Below are positions 50,875 to 59,900 of a stretch of DNA of 64,000 nucleotides, one piece after another (position 1 is the stretch's first letter; each line of letters begins with the position of its first letter). The notes beneath the pieces are model-generated. The model ran no database searches. It saw only the letters and a program-made list of their open reading frames with translations, and had not been told where the DNA came from. The position numbers and the translations under genes were made by a program. The stretch comes from Butyrivibrio fibrisolvens (lineage in GTDB: Bacteria; Bacillota; Clostridia; Lachnospirales; Lachnospiraceae): NCBI RefSeq assembly GCF_037113525.1, contig NZ_CP146963.1, positions 2,108,001 through 2,172,000 on the forward strand, given 5' to 3'.

Positions 50875-52005
50875 TTATTCTCCTTCTTCCGACAGGAAAG
50901 GAATGAAAGGCGTTTCCTTCTGATTTTCCTTGCGGTATGCTGCAGGAGACATTCCATACGTCTGCCTGAATACACGTGAGAAGTGATCCGCGCTATTGTA
51001 TCCTGTCTGATCTGCAATCTCATTTATCTTACGATCTGTATTTATAAGAAGATTCTTTGCATCTCTCATTCGTAGATTTTTTATAAGATCAGTAAAGTTA
51101 CTTCCGGTATTTTGTTTTATCAAAGTACTAAGATGCGGCTCGCTGTAATGGAAGAACTGCGCAAGAGATGACAATGTTAGCGTTTGATAATTGTGCTGTA
51201 TATACTGAAGTACAAGTGAGAAATCCGTTCCGATCTCGTAATTATAAAAGGCAATTGTCTTACTGTAGTTCCTTAAAAGGTTGGCAAAAAGAAGATTGAT
51301 AACAGAAATACAACATCCATTACTGTACTCATCAGGATGTTCTGATTCTATAAGGAGCTTACGAAGCAAAATACGACATTCCATGTTATTACCCGTGAAC
51401 AGCATCAGGTAGTTGGAATGGTTTTCGTCTTTTAATATCTGTCTGAAAAAGCCGGATAAGAGATTCTGATGGCTCATAAGTGATACAAAAGTACTTTCAA
51501 AAGTGCTTTTTCTTATACAAATGGTATATACAATAGTTTTATCATCATCTATAAGAAAATCATGTGAAGACCCCGGCGCTATTATACAAGCTTCGCCTTC
51601 ATGCATGATATGTTCTTCTTTTTCAAAACGGAAAGTTGCTGTGCCTTTGACAACAAAATCAATCTCAAAATAATTGTGAATGTGAGAGTAAGCCCTCGTA
51701 AAGCGTGGATGACGAATAGTGAAAACATCATAGAACTGAGGGATGATCTTTTCTTCGCCAATATCTGAGCTCATACTGTCCTGAAGCTCAAAGCTGATGG
51801 GAATATGATCAACTATCTTGTCAAACTCTTCATCGCTCAAAGATAAGGCGTCCTCATGAACAGGAAAGCGCGGCGGAACAGTATCTAAAAGGCCTTTATC
51901 ATTCATACGCATAAGCATTTCGACAAACTGAAGCTTATGGCCTGTTCTTTTATAATATGAATCCATTTCACTTTGGAATTTACCATATGTTGTGTAGATT
52001 CTCAT
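50875..52005 (-). CDS. AraC-family regulator with cupin-type sensor
   Basis: A 376-residue regulator. The middle (~115-200) is a cupin-like AraC sensing domain (YSHIHNYFEIDFVVKGTATF, EGEACIIAPGSSHDF). The C-terminal ~100 residues hold two helix-turn-helix units (LSSLAQFFHYSEPHLSTLIK and INEIADQTGYNSADHFSRVF) and the family ending YGMSPAAYR. The N-terminal ~100 residues are extra. ATG 52005 with AAGGAG seven bases upstream is preferred over the longer frame (52029). It converges on the GH1 gene and probably activates the GH78-symporter-GH1 genes in response to a rhamnose-containing sugar. The inducer is inferred. Confidence 0.92.
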   Translation of the reverse strand: MRIYTTYGKFQSEMDSYYKRTGHKLQFVEMLMRMNDKGLLDTVPPRFPVHEDALSLSDEEFDKIVDHIPISFELQDSMSSDIGEEKIIPQFYDVFTIRHPRFTRAYSHIHNYFEIDFVVKGTATFRFEKEEHIMHEGEACIIAPGSSHDFLIDDDKTIVYTICIRKSTFESTFVSLMSHQNLLSGFFRQILKDENHSNYLMLFTGNNMECRILLRKLLIESEHPDEYSNGCCISVINLLFANLLRNYSKTIAFYNYEIGTDFSLVLQYIQHNYQTLTLSSLAQFFHYSEPHLSTLIKQNTGSNFTDLIKNLRMRDAKNLLINTDRKINEIADQTGYNSADHFSRVFRQTYGMSPAAYRKENQKETPFIPFLSEEGE

Positions 52006-52088
52006 TAAAACTCCTTGTAAATGCGGCAATTTAACTCCCTACATAGTATACACCATTCTAGGTTTTATGCGAATCTTAATAAACTTGT

Positions 52089-52311
52089 TGATTCAAGTGG
52101 GCTGGCAGTTTATAAATGATTTTAGCGTCATAAAAGAAATCCAGGCTTCAAGGCATGATATCTGGGATTTTATATTCTGGGATTCAAACTCGCTGCGCTC
52201 AGACAGGTGAATCCCAAGAAGAATATAAAATTCCATCTATCAAGCTCTTGAAGCCTGAATTTCTTTTAAAGACGCAAAAATCATTTATAAACTGCCAGCC
52301 CTCTTGAATCA
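52089..52311 (+). repeat. Long palindrome family A, copy 4
   Basis: A 223-base element. Outer arms run TGATTCAAG...GGCTGGCAGTTTATAAAT and, opposite, ATTTATAAACTGCCAGCC...CTTGAATCA. Inside are GGCATGATATCTGG, GATTTTATATTCT/AGAATATAAAATT, stem GGGATTC/GAATCCC, apical AAACTCGCTGCGCTCAGACA and CCATCTATCAAGCTCTTGAA. The middle stem differs from that of copy 2 on both sides, keeping it paired. It lies between araC (5' end) and the PrsW-family gene (3' end, 49 bases away). Confidence 0.92.
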
Positions 52312-52359
52312 TCTGATGAAAGGTATCGTATAAATGTGCGAAGTGTGAAATTATAAGTC

Positions 52360-53223
52360 TTAGAAGAGACGTTGTCCTGTGTTGGGGTCGAATCTTTGTG
52401 CGGCACCTTGCTGATAGACAGGTTTTCCTGTCTCAGGGTCGAATCTTAGAGTAGGGGGCTGATATCCGGGGATAGCGCCCTGCATATAGAGCTGGGAAGC
52501 GACATAGTGTCCGGGATAGAAGCCGCCGGGGAACAGGGAAGTATCTTCTTCAGAAAGCTTGTTGACTTTCTTGATAGTATAAACTGTGATAATGATTTCA
52601 TATATGAAGAATGAAAGAAGTGATATAGGCGATTGTACAAATAGGCAGAAATCGTAGAAGCCATGTGTCAGGACAGGCATCAAAAGAGCTTTTCGCAGAT
52701 TTGCTTTTTTGCCCTTGTTATCGCCAAGTGCTTCGCATCTTTTGGCTATGCCGAGATAGTTACCCATGAACACTGCGTCGATCGCATGTCCGGGTACTGA
52801 TAAGATTCCACGTACGATTGCTGTATATACTGAGCCATCGAACAGATATAAGATGTTTTCAAGTGTTGCAAAACCAAGAGAAGCAAATACCGCATAAACA
52901 ACGGCGTCGAAGGTTGTATTAAAAGCAGCGTTGTTCCATGCGAATTTTTTTACTACAAAGTATTTTCCAAGCTCTTCAGCAAGAGCGACTACAAGGAAAG
53001 CATCAATGGCCAGAAAGACGATAGAATCTGTATAGAAATAATCATCAATGATGTCTTCTCCAATATTTTCAATAAGAGCTGCAAAGATAGTAGATACTGC
53101 TCCTAAGAAAAACAGTAAGGCAAGCAGTCCTTTAGGTTCTTTGTCAATACGGTCTTTTTTATAGATATAGCGCATCAAAAGCGCTGCAGGCAGTATTCCC
53201 AGAATAAATAATCCAAAACTCAT
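52360..53223 (-). CDS. PrsW-family intramembrane protease with FDPxTG repeats
   Basis: A 287-residue membrane protein with about seven hydrophobic segments. Family motifs are present: the Glu-Glu pair and Lys in VALAEELGKYFVVKK (~78-92), GFATLENILYLF with a further Glu, and the His of SVPGHAIDAVFMG. PrsW in Bacillus cleaves an anti-sigma factor within the membrane. The C terminus departs from the core family: two copies of a RFDP(E/N)TG motif, one following the other within ~25 residues, form a soluble tail. A ribosome site (GGAGGG) precedes the ATG at 53223. No anti-sigma gene is adjacent, so the substrate is unknown. Confidence 0.88.
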   Translation of the reverse strand: MSFGLFILGILPAALLMRYIYKKDRIDKEPKGLLALLFFLGAVSTIFAALIENIGEDIIDDYFYTDSIVFLAIDAFLVVALAEELGKYFVVKKFAWNNAAFNTTFDAVVYAVFASLGFATLENILYLFDGSVYTAIVRGILSVPGHAIDAVFMGNYLGIAKRCEALGDNKGKKANLRKALLMPVLTHGFYDFCLFVQSPISLLSFFIYEIIITVYTIKKVNKLSEEDTSLFPGGFYPGHYVASQLYMQGAIPGYQPPTLRFDPETGKPVYQQGAAQRFDPNTGQRLF

Positions 53224-53552
53224 ATCTCTAAAATTCCCTCCAAAAACTTATTGCTTCTAAATATAAGTCATGAAAATAGTTTTGTAAACCGAATATATAA
53301 GTATATGTTTCCGCAACTTTGAATCAGAAATCCGCATTTACTGCGGATTTCGTAAGAAAGTGAATCGGTAGGTAAATAGGCTAGGCACCGAAGGTGTTCT
53401 CAATTGGCCTATTTACATGACTTTTGGAACGAAGTGACAAAAAGTCATAGACGAAATGCATTATCGTGTAAGCGAATGCGAATGAATGGTATAATGAATA
53501 TATGTACATGGTTATCAGAATCATTTTTTGCAATTATATAAAGGGGCAATAG
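53224..53552. other. Intergenic hairpin cluster upstream of the channel operon
   Basis: About 330 bases. Three hairpins follow one another: AAATCCGCA/TGCGGATTT (53329-53351), GTAAATAGGC/GCCTATTTAC (53371-53416, with an inner CACC/GGTG hairpin), and ATGACTTTT/AAAAGTCAT (53417-53449, loop with GGAACGAAGTGAC). An extended -10 promoter (53487-53495) lies downstream of them. Confidence 0.55.
53487..53495 (+). promoter_or_regulatory. Extended -10 promoter of the channel operon
   Basis: TGGTATAAT is an extended -10 element (TG at 53487-53488 and TATAAT at 53490-53495). No strong -35 is seen, which is usual for this promoter type. RNA would start near 53502, about 50 bases before the first start codon. 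Confidence 0.5.
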
Positions 53553-53711
53553 ATGGCAAATAAAAAAGGCGACGATTTATTCATATCCGATTCAGGCGTA
53601 ATGGTTAATAAGACTCGCAAAAAGGCTACTATATTTGTGCTTTCCTGCAGAGTATTAAGTGTTATTCTTGTTATTTTGGGGATTGCTGCATTCATAGAAG
53701 GCAACTTTTAA
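53553..53711 (+). CDS. 52-residue single-pass membrane protein
   Basis: A short gene with a strong ribosome site (AAGGGG, six bases before ATG). The product begins MANKKGDDLFISDSGVMVNK, has a basic patch (TRKKA) and one C-terminal membrane segment (~27-47) ending EGNF. Its stop codon overlaps the ribosome site of the K+ channel gene (start 12 bases later), so the two are cotranscribed and probably translationally linked. It may be a small channel partner or an unrelated membrane protein. No family recognised. Confidence 0.7.
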   Translation: MANKKGDDLFISDSGVMVNKTRKKATIFVLSCRVLSVILVILGIAAFIEGNF

Positions 53712-53722
53712 GGAGTGAATCC

Positions 53723-54451
53723 ATGGAGAATTTTAAGAAGCGTCTTTATGAAGTTATAGAAGTTTCCCATGAAGGTGATGAGTCAAGTAAAGCTTACGAC
53801 ATCCTTATGACTAGTGCTGTAATCGTTGGTATGGTGCCGCTTACCCTTAAAACGGATAATGCCTATACTGTAGCGATCGAGGTTCTTACAGCAGTATTAT
53901 TTTCTATGGATTATATTGCAAGAGTATATACAGCCGATTATAAAATGGGCTACAAAAATTTCAGGGCCTATATAGCTTATATCTTTAGCCCGCTTGCTAT
54001 CTTTGATTTTCTGTCTATATTGCCGATTCTATATATTTTCTTCCCGATATCTTCAGTCATTGGCCTTTTGAAGCTGTTCAGGATCTTCAGGATCATGAAG
54101 CTTATAAGGTATTCAAAGACCATGATCGTAATTGCCAATGTTCTTCGTAAAGTGAGAAAACAGCTCCTCGCGGTGCTGATCCTTATAATAATCTATATTT
54201 TCGTTTCTGCCATGCTTATATTCCAGATGGAGCCAGAGCTTTTTGATAACTTCTTTGCAGCCCTGTACTGGGCGACCATCTCCATTACTACTATAGGATA
54301 TGGCGACATAACGCCGACAACTGCAATAGGTCAGTTCATAACTATGATATCAGCCCTTATCGGAGTTGCCGTGATCGCACTTCCTACAGGTATGATCACA
54401 GCCGCTTACATGAACGAGATCAATAAGAAAAAATCTAAATATGAGTTATAG
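53723..54451 (+). CDS. Voltage-gated-type potassium channel
   Basis: A 242-residue ion channel with six membrane segments. The S4-like helix LLKLFRIFRIMKLIRY carries regularly spaced Arg/Lys residues (~115-130), the pore helix and selectivity filter read TISITTIGYGDITP (~184-197), and S6 follows with ALPTGMITAAYMNEINKKK. TxGYGD means K+ selectivity. Charge spacing in S4 suggests gating by membrane potential. It is the second gene of a two-gene unit with a 52-residue membrane protein and has no C-terminal regulatory domain. It probably helps set membrane potential or osmotic balance. Confidence 0.93.
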   Translation: MENFKKRLYEVIEVSHEGDESSKAYDILMTSAVIVGMVPLTLKTDNAYTVAIEVLTAVLFSMDYIARVYTADYKMGYKNFRAYIAYIFSPLAIFDFLSILPILYIFFPISSVIGLLKLFRIFRIMKLIRYSKTMIVIANVLRKVRKQLLAVLILIIIYIFVSAMLIFQMEPELFDNFFAALYWATISITTIGYGDITPTTAIGQFITMISALIGVAVIALPTGMITAAYMNEINKKKSKYEL

Positions 54452-54537
54452 ACTTTTTTGACATGTACTCAATAATACGTGATACAATATAAATATCTAT
54501 GAAATAAAGTGTGTTTTACAGACAGGAGAAAGAGCGT

Positions 54538-56904
54538 ATGGTTCTTTATCTGACCAGTAGTTTCATACCATATCAGGAACCCGGGTCTTATCAGAAGATG
54601 GAACCGGAGGAATGCTATGGCTTTTTTAAAGATCTGAAAAAAGAATGGCCGGATTCAGCAAATATACTTTTTGTTCCTGCTGATCCTTCTAAGGAAAAAG
54701 AGAATGAGTGTCAGATAAAGTGTGTACTGGATGCTTTTGAAAGCACTGATCTCCCGGTTACCGAAGTAAAAACGTTAAGTGAATCTTCGGGTCAGGCTTT
54801 ACCGGGCCTTATAGCGTGGTCAGATGTCATTTATCTTGGCGGCGGTCATGCGCCTACACAGCTGGCCTTCATGAAAAGGATAGGCCTTAAAGATGCGCTA
54901 AAAGATTATAAGGGAATTGTAATAGGCCTGAGTGCAGGATCTATTAACTGCGCCTATAATGCTTATCTTATGCCTGAGCTTGAAGGAGAAGCTAAGGACC
55001 CTAATTATGTACGATTCTCTGAAGGACTCGACCTTACTAATATCGAGATCATTCCCCATGCAAAATGCTTAAAAAATACTACAGTTGATGGTCTTAGATG
55101 TATTGAAGATATAGCTATACCTGACAGCTTTGGAAGCAGGTTTTATCTTATAGAAGATGGAAGCTACTTTAAGGCCAAAAATGGTAAGACATCTTTCAAA
55201 GGCGTAGGCGAGGTAATTGAAGATGGCAAGATCAGCCCATTAAAACAGGGAGCTATAATCCCTTATATGGGTGTATATGAGCAGCCTGTTATCAAGACCC
55301 TTCTTGCTGATGGCTATGATCTTGTTATGTCAGTAAACAAGAAAACCAATGTCTGCGAAATGTATTATCTTGATGAAAAACTCTGGGAAACTTTTGAAGG
55401 CGTTAAGCTTAAATATACTGATGTTTGTTTTAAACTCGCTCAGAAGGTGGTTGAAGAAGAGAGCGAGGTATTACTTGAGTATATGAAGATTCCTTTTATC
55501 ATGCAGGAAATGCGTGAAAGAGGAAGCTTTGTAAGGACTATTCATATAGATACACCACGCGGAAGACGTGCCAAAAACATGAGGGTAAGAGAGATACCGG
55601 GTTATCCTGACTGGATCTTATTCAGCTTTTTTGACATCACAACATCTCTTGATCATGACTGGATGACTGATGAGTATACAAGAAGCGGATTCCTGGACAG
55701 GGCAAGGCTCTTTATTTCAGAGTTTTCTTCTGCTGGAAACTTTTCACTTGTTTATACCAATGTTAACGGCTTTAAGGCTGTTAACGAGCTCTTTGGAGAT
55801 AAGAACGGCGACCTTGTTATCTTCCAGACAAGAGATGCGCTTAGAGAGTATTTAAAGCCTGTTCTTATGGGAAGACTCGAAAGTGATCATTTTGTACTTA
55901 TAACCGCGGATGAAAATCTCAAAGAAGAAAACCTCAAGACTTTGTGTAGCCAGGTGTTTAAGATCGAATCCAAGGAATTTAACTATGAGATAAGGTGCGG
56001 TATCTATGCTATCCGCAATTCCAATATCGATGTAACGCAGCTTATAGCAGGCGCAAAACTTGCTGAGAAGAATATAAAGACAGGAAAAGGCAACCTTCTT
56101 TATGCTTACTATGATGATGTAATGAAGGAGAACTACGTAAAGCAGCGTTTCCTTCTGGCTGATTTTGAAAGAGCTCTTGATGAAAAAGAGTTCGAGCCTT
56201 ATTATCAGCCCATAGTAGATGCAAAGACAGGAGAGATAGTCAGCGCGGAAATGCTGATAAGATGGCGCCATAAGGATTTTGGTATGGTATCGCCGGGAGA
56301 CTTTGTCCCTGTTATTGAGTCGGAAGGCAAGATCTCTTATCTTGATAACTTCATAGTTAATCGCGGAATGGAGCTTATAGCAAGACGATCTTTCCAGAAA
56401 AAGAAGAATGTTCCCTGTGCTATAAACCTTTCCCGAGTTGACTTCTATGATACTTTCTTTATTGAAAGTATATTTAAAAGGGTTGGCGATCTTAGCATAG
56501 ATCCTTCCATGATAAGGTTTGAAGTTACAGAGTCTGCATATGCAGATCTTGAATCGAAAGCCATGGCATATCTTAATGAGATGCAGGAACAGGGAATCAA
56601 GATACTGCTTGATGACTATGGTAGCGGAATGAGCTCCTTGTCAATGCTTGAGAACTTCAATTTCGATATCATAAAACTGGATCTGGGCTTCATAAGGAAG
56701 ATTGGTATCAATGACAAGGCAGAATCTATAATTATCACAACTATAGGTCTCGCCCACATGATCGGAGCCAAGGTTACAGCCGAAGGCGTTGAAACAGAAG
56801 CTCAGCTCAAGTTCCTTCGCGACTACGACTGCGACTACATCCAAGGATACTATTTCTATAAGCCAATGCCTGAAAAAGATTTTGAAGAATTACTGGATAA
56901 GTAA
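54538..56904 (+). CDS. S51-peptidase-like / degenerate GGDEF / EAL fusion
   Basis: A 788-residue soluble fusion. Residues 1-235 resemble peptidase S51 (dipeptidase E): YLTSSFIPY, IYLGGGHAPTQLAF, the nucleophile elbow GLSAGSINC (Ser ~131) and a His in IIPHAKC (~171). Residues ~245-375 may be PAS-like. A GGDEF-like domain (~385-540) has ESDHF in place of GGDEF and should be inactive. The EAL domain (~548-785) keeps the catalytic Glu in AEMLIRW, FEVTES, DDYGSGMSSL, KLDLGF, AEGVE and QGYYFYKP, so phosphodiesterase activity is plausible. ATG 54538 has AGGAGAAAG upstream; GTG 54511 does not. The joining of an S51-type domain to EAL is, to my knowledge, very unusual. Confidence 0.85.
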   Translation: MVLYLTSSFIPYQEPGSYQKMEPEECYGFFKDLKKEWPDSANILFVPADPSKEKENECQIKCVLDAFESTDLPVTEVKTLSESSGQALPGLIAWSDVIYLGGGHAPTQLAFMKRIGLKDALKDYKGIVIGLSAGSINCAYNAYLMPELEGEAKDPNYVRFSEGLDLTNIEIIPHAKCLKNTTVDGLRCIEDIAIPDSFGSRFYLIEDGSYFKAKNGKTSFKGVGEVIEDGKISPLKQGAIIPYMGVYEQPVIKTLLADGYDLVMSVNKKTNVCEMYYLDEKLWETFEGVKLKYTDVCFKLAQKVVEEESEVLLEYMKIPFIMQEMRERGSFVRTIHIDTPRGRRAKNMRVREIPGYPDWILFSFFDITTSLDHDWMTDEYTRSGFLDRARLFISEFSSAGNFSLVYTNVNGFKAVNELFGDKNGDLVIFQTRDALREYLKPVLMGRLESDHFVLITADENLKEENLKTLCSQVFKIESKEFNYEIRCGIYAIRNSNIDVTQLIAGAKLAEKNIKTGKGNLLYAYYDDVMKENYVKQRFLLADFERALDEKEFEPYYQPIVDAKTGEIVSAEMLIRWRHKDFGMVSPGDFVPVIESEGKISYLDNFIVNRGMELIARRSFQKKKNVPCAINLSRVDFYDTFFIESIFKRVGDLSIDPSMIRFEVTESAYADLESKAMAYLNEMQEQGIKILLDDYGSGMSSLSMLENFNFDIIKLDLGFIRKIGINDKAESIIITTIGLAHMIGAKVTAEGVETEAQLKFLRDYDCDYIQGYYFYKPMPEKDFEELLDK

Positions 56905-56946
56905 ATAGGGAAGCTGTGGAGCATTCCCATGGTGACAGTTAATAAA

Positions 56947-59900
56947 TTAAAGCTTATAGTTTTTGTATAGCGCTGCCTGTTGATGTGAGTTGTTAAGTTC
57001 TAGTACTTTACTAAACCATTTGTCGGCTTCTTCACTGTTGTTAAGGCCGAGGTATGCCAGGCCCATTAAGTAATAGCAGTGCTCCTTGTTCTTGCGATTC
57101 ATGTCGGTATCGAAAACAGACATATCAGGCATGGATACGGCGAAGTAGTCCATGATGAAATCGTCGTTAAGATGTTTTTGACCGTAATCGAGGAGCTTGT
57201 AATAGCGACTGTTGGCGGCCTTTATGTCTCCAAGTTTTTCAAAAGCTTTGCCTTGGAACAGAATCATGTCGGCGGGCTGGTCGTAATAATACATCATTCC
57301 GGCAGGCTCTGAGGTGCCAAGAGTGGCGGCTTTTAAGTGTATCTCAGAATCACTTTCGCTTGCAGGTTCATGATCTGCTATTTTTTCTTCTGTTAAGGCA
57401 AGAAGATAATAGATGTTGTTATCTTTAGTACCTTCAAGTTTTCCTTCACCGAGGTTTTCTGGATATACAAGTGCTTTTTCAAGTAGCTCTTTTGCTTTGC
57501 CATAATCTGAAGCTTCAATAGCTGCCTTTGTCAGCATATAAAGTGATAACTTATACTGTGCAGTTATCTTTCCTTCTGCGCCTTCCCAGGTCTGGAAGAA
57601 GTGACTGGTGATCCTATCGAGGGCTTCTTCGTACATACCGAGGGTGTTAAGGAGAGTGACGTACTCGGTGTAGAGGTCGTCGCGTTTTTCTATAAGATCT
57701 ATATTGTTGGTATAGTTCTTTAGGCGTTCTTCCAATGATACATTGAGCCTTTGATACAGCTGGTCCATTTCAAGGAATACTCTTGCATCGGACTGGTCAA
57801 GTGCGAAGGCTTTTTCTATGCATTCTTTTGCCTTATCCTTATCGCCTTTCTTGTTATAATAAGCGATCGAAAGATTACGAAGAAGTGTAGGGAAGGTGTC
57901 GTCTAATTCTCTGGACTTCTCCCACAGGCTTATAGCTTTTTCGTAATTAAGCTTGTCATAGTAAAGGCATCCAAGATAGTAGTAGGCTTTGGGTCCCTTT
58001 GGATTGTAAGCTATCGCCATTTCAAGGACATCGATATCTTCAAGTTTATTAGGGAAGCAGCAATAAGGATTTTTCTTATCTGCTTTGTCCAAATACATCA
58101 GAGCGCTTTTGACGGTAACACTATTTGGGGATAATCTGCGGCCTGTACTATGAGCCCCGCCGGATTTCAGGATATAAGCTCCAATGTAGTAATTGAGCAT
58201 CTGCTTATTGTAGGGGCACATATTTAGAAGATCTATAGCTTCTTCATAGAATCCGCTTTCTGCAAGGTCTCTAGCGATCATGAGAAAGTTTTCATGATAA
58301 TCGCGGGTCAGTGTATGGAAATCTTTTAAAAGTATACTTGTGTTGCCCTGCTTTGTATCTTTAGCATCAGGCTTTGAAGCTGCTGTAATAATGATCTGAA
58401 CGAAGCGGGAATAAAAATCAAATGTATCTATCTTAAGGCTTTCTACAATATAGGCAAGAGCCTGATAGTCTTTATGCAATTTGTGAAGGAGCATTGCCTT
58501 AAGGCCTCTTGCCTTTATATTATGAGTATTCTTGATAAGACCGGATTCTACAAAGTCCAGTGCCTGCTCATAATTCTCTTTCCTTGCCTCTATACAAGCA
58601 AGATAGTAAAAAGACATCTCCTGAAGCTCGCTACTCCAGGTTGCTTTGTAGAAGGCATCGTAGGCTTCATCATATTTTTCCTGATAAAAGAGTGACAGAC
58701 CAAGGTTATAGAAGGGCTCTGCATAAAAAGGCGCAGGATGAAGTCTGGTAAGACGGTCTATCGCAGTTTTAAAATACTTTTCTGATTCTTCAAATCTGCC
58801 TCTTCTAAAAAGAAGAAGTCCGTAGGCGTTATTGATCCTGGTATCTTCAGGATCTCTTTCAAGACCTTCAAGATAATAAGGATCAGGAAGCCAGGTTGCA
58901 TGCCTGTACTGTTCGATATGCTGGGCGGTGAGATAGAGTTCTTCATTTGTCTTAATATCTTTTGGAAGACCAGGAGTTGTGGCAGGCTTTGCAAATTCAG
59001 GGATTCCCGGATCTTTTGGCATATAGGACACAAGCTCTTTGCCGTTTGATGAGACTGTGACCTTAACCTTGTACTTGTCAGGAATGCAGACAGGAATCTC
59101 ATTTTCATAGATATCTACAGGAGAAAGGGGACATTTTTCCTTATATATATCTTTTCCATCATAATTAACGATGATCTCGGCCTGCTTATAGAGCTGCGTT
59201 GCATAGGCGCAGATATATAAGGTGTCATCATTTCTTTTTTCAATGTTAAGAGCTGCGCGTATAGAAGCATTCTTAACTTCTCCAACAGCCTTGTATGGCA
59301 TGAAATACTGTTTGAATACTTTCTCTTCATATGGTTTAAGCCATGTGAAATCAGGCTGGTTGTCGCAGAACATGCCAGTCATAAGCTCGATGTATGGACC
59401 GTCTTCGTCTGTGAGATTTCTGTCCCAGGCCTTGTCAAAGTCACCGCACCCCCAGGTCCACTGCTTTTTGCCGGGAGAGATATGATGGTCTGCTACGTGC
59501 AAAAGACCTGCCTTCTTCTGATAATCGTAGCCGCCGACAAAGTCGTAGTCAGACTTTTCAGCCATGTAAGAAGTTGGGACAGGGATATTCTTGTAGCGGG
59601 AGATATCAACGCCTTCGCTGTAATCGTGTTTATAATATTCGCCCGTAGCAATTGGAAAGCGGGATACAGCTCTTTTGCCATGGTCATATACGTTATGAAC
59701 ATCAGGCGGGAAAATAGACTTGGTGTGCTCATTAACTGATACGGCCGGATTAGCCCACCAGAGGAAAGTCTGAGGAAGGGGCGTTCTGTTGTAGAGCTGG
59801 CCCTTGATCTCTATATATGCCTTCCCGGGATAAAGAGTAAACGTAGTAACGACCTTGGTTCCGTACATCTGATCCACATCGCCGATGAGAAGAGACACAC

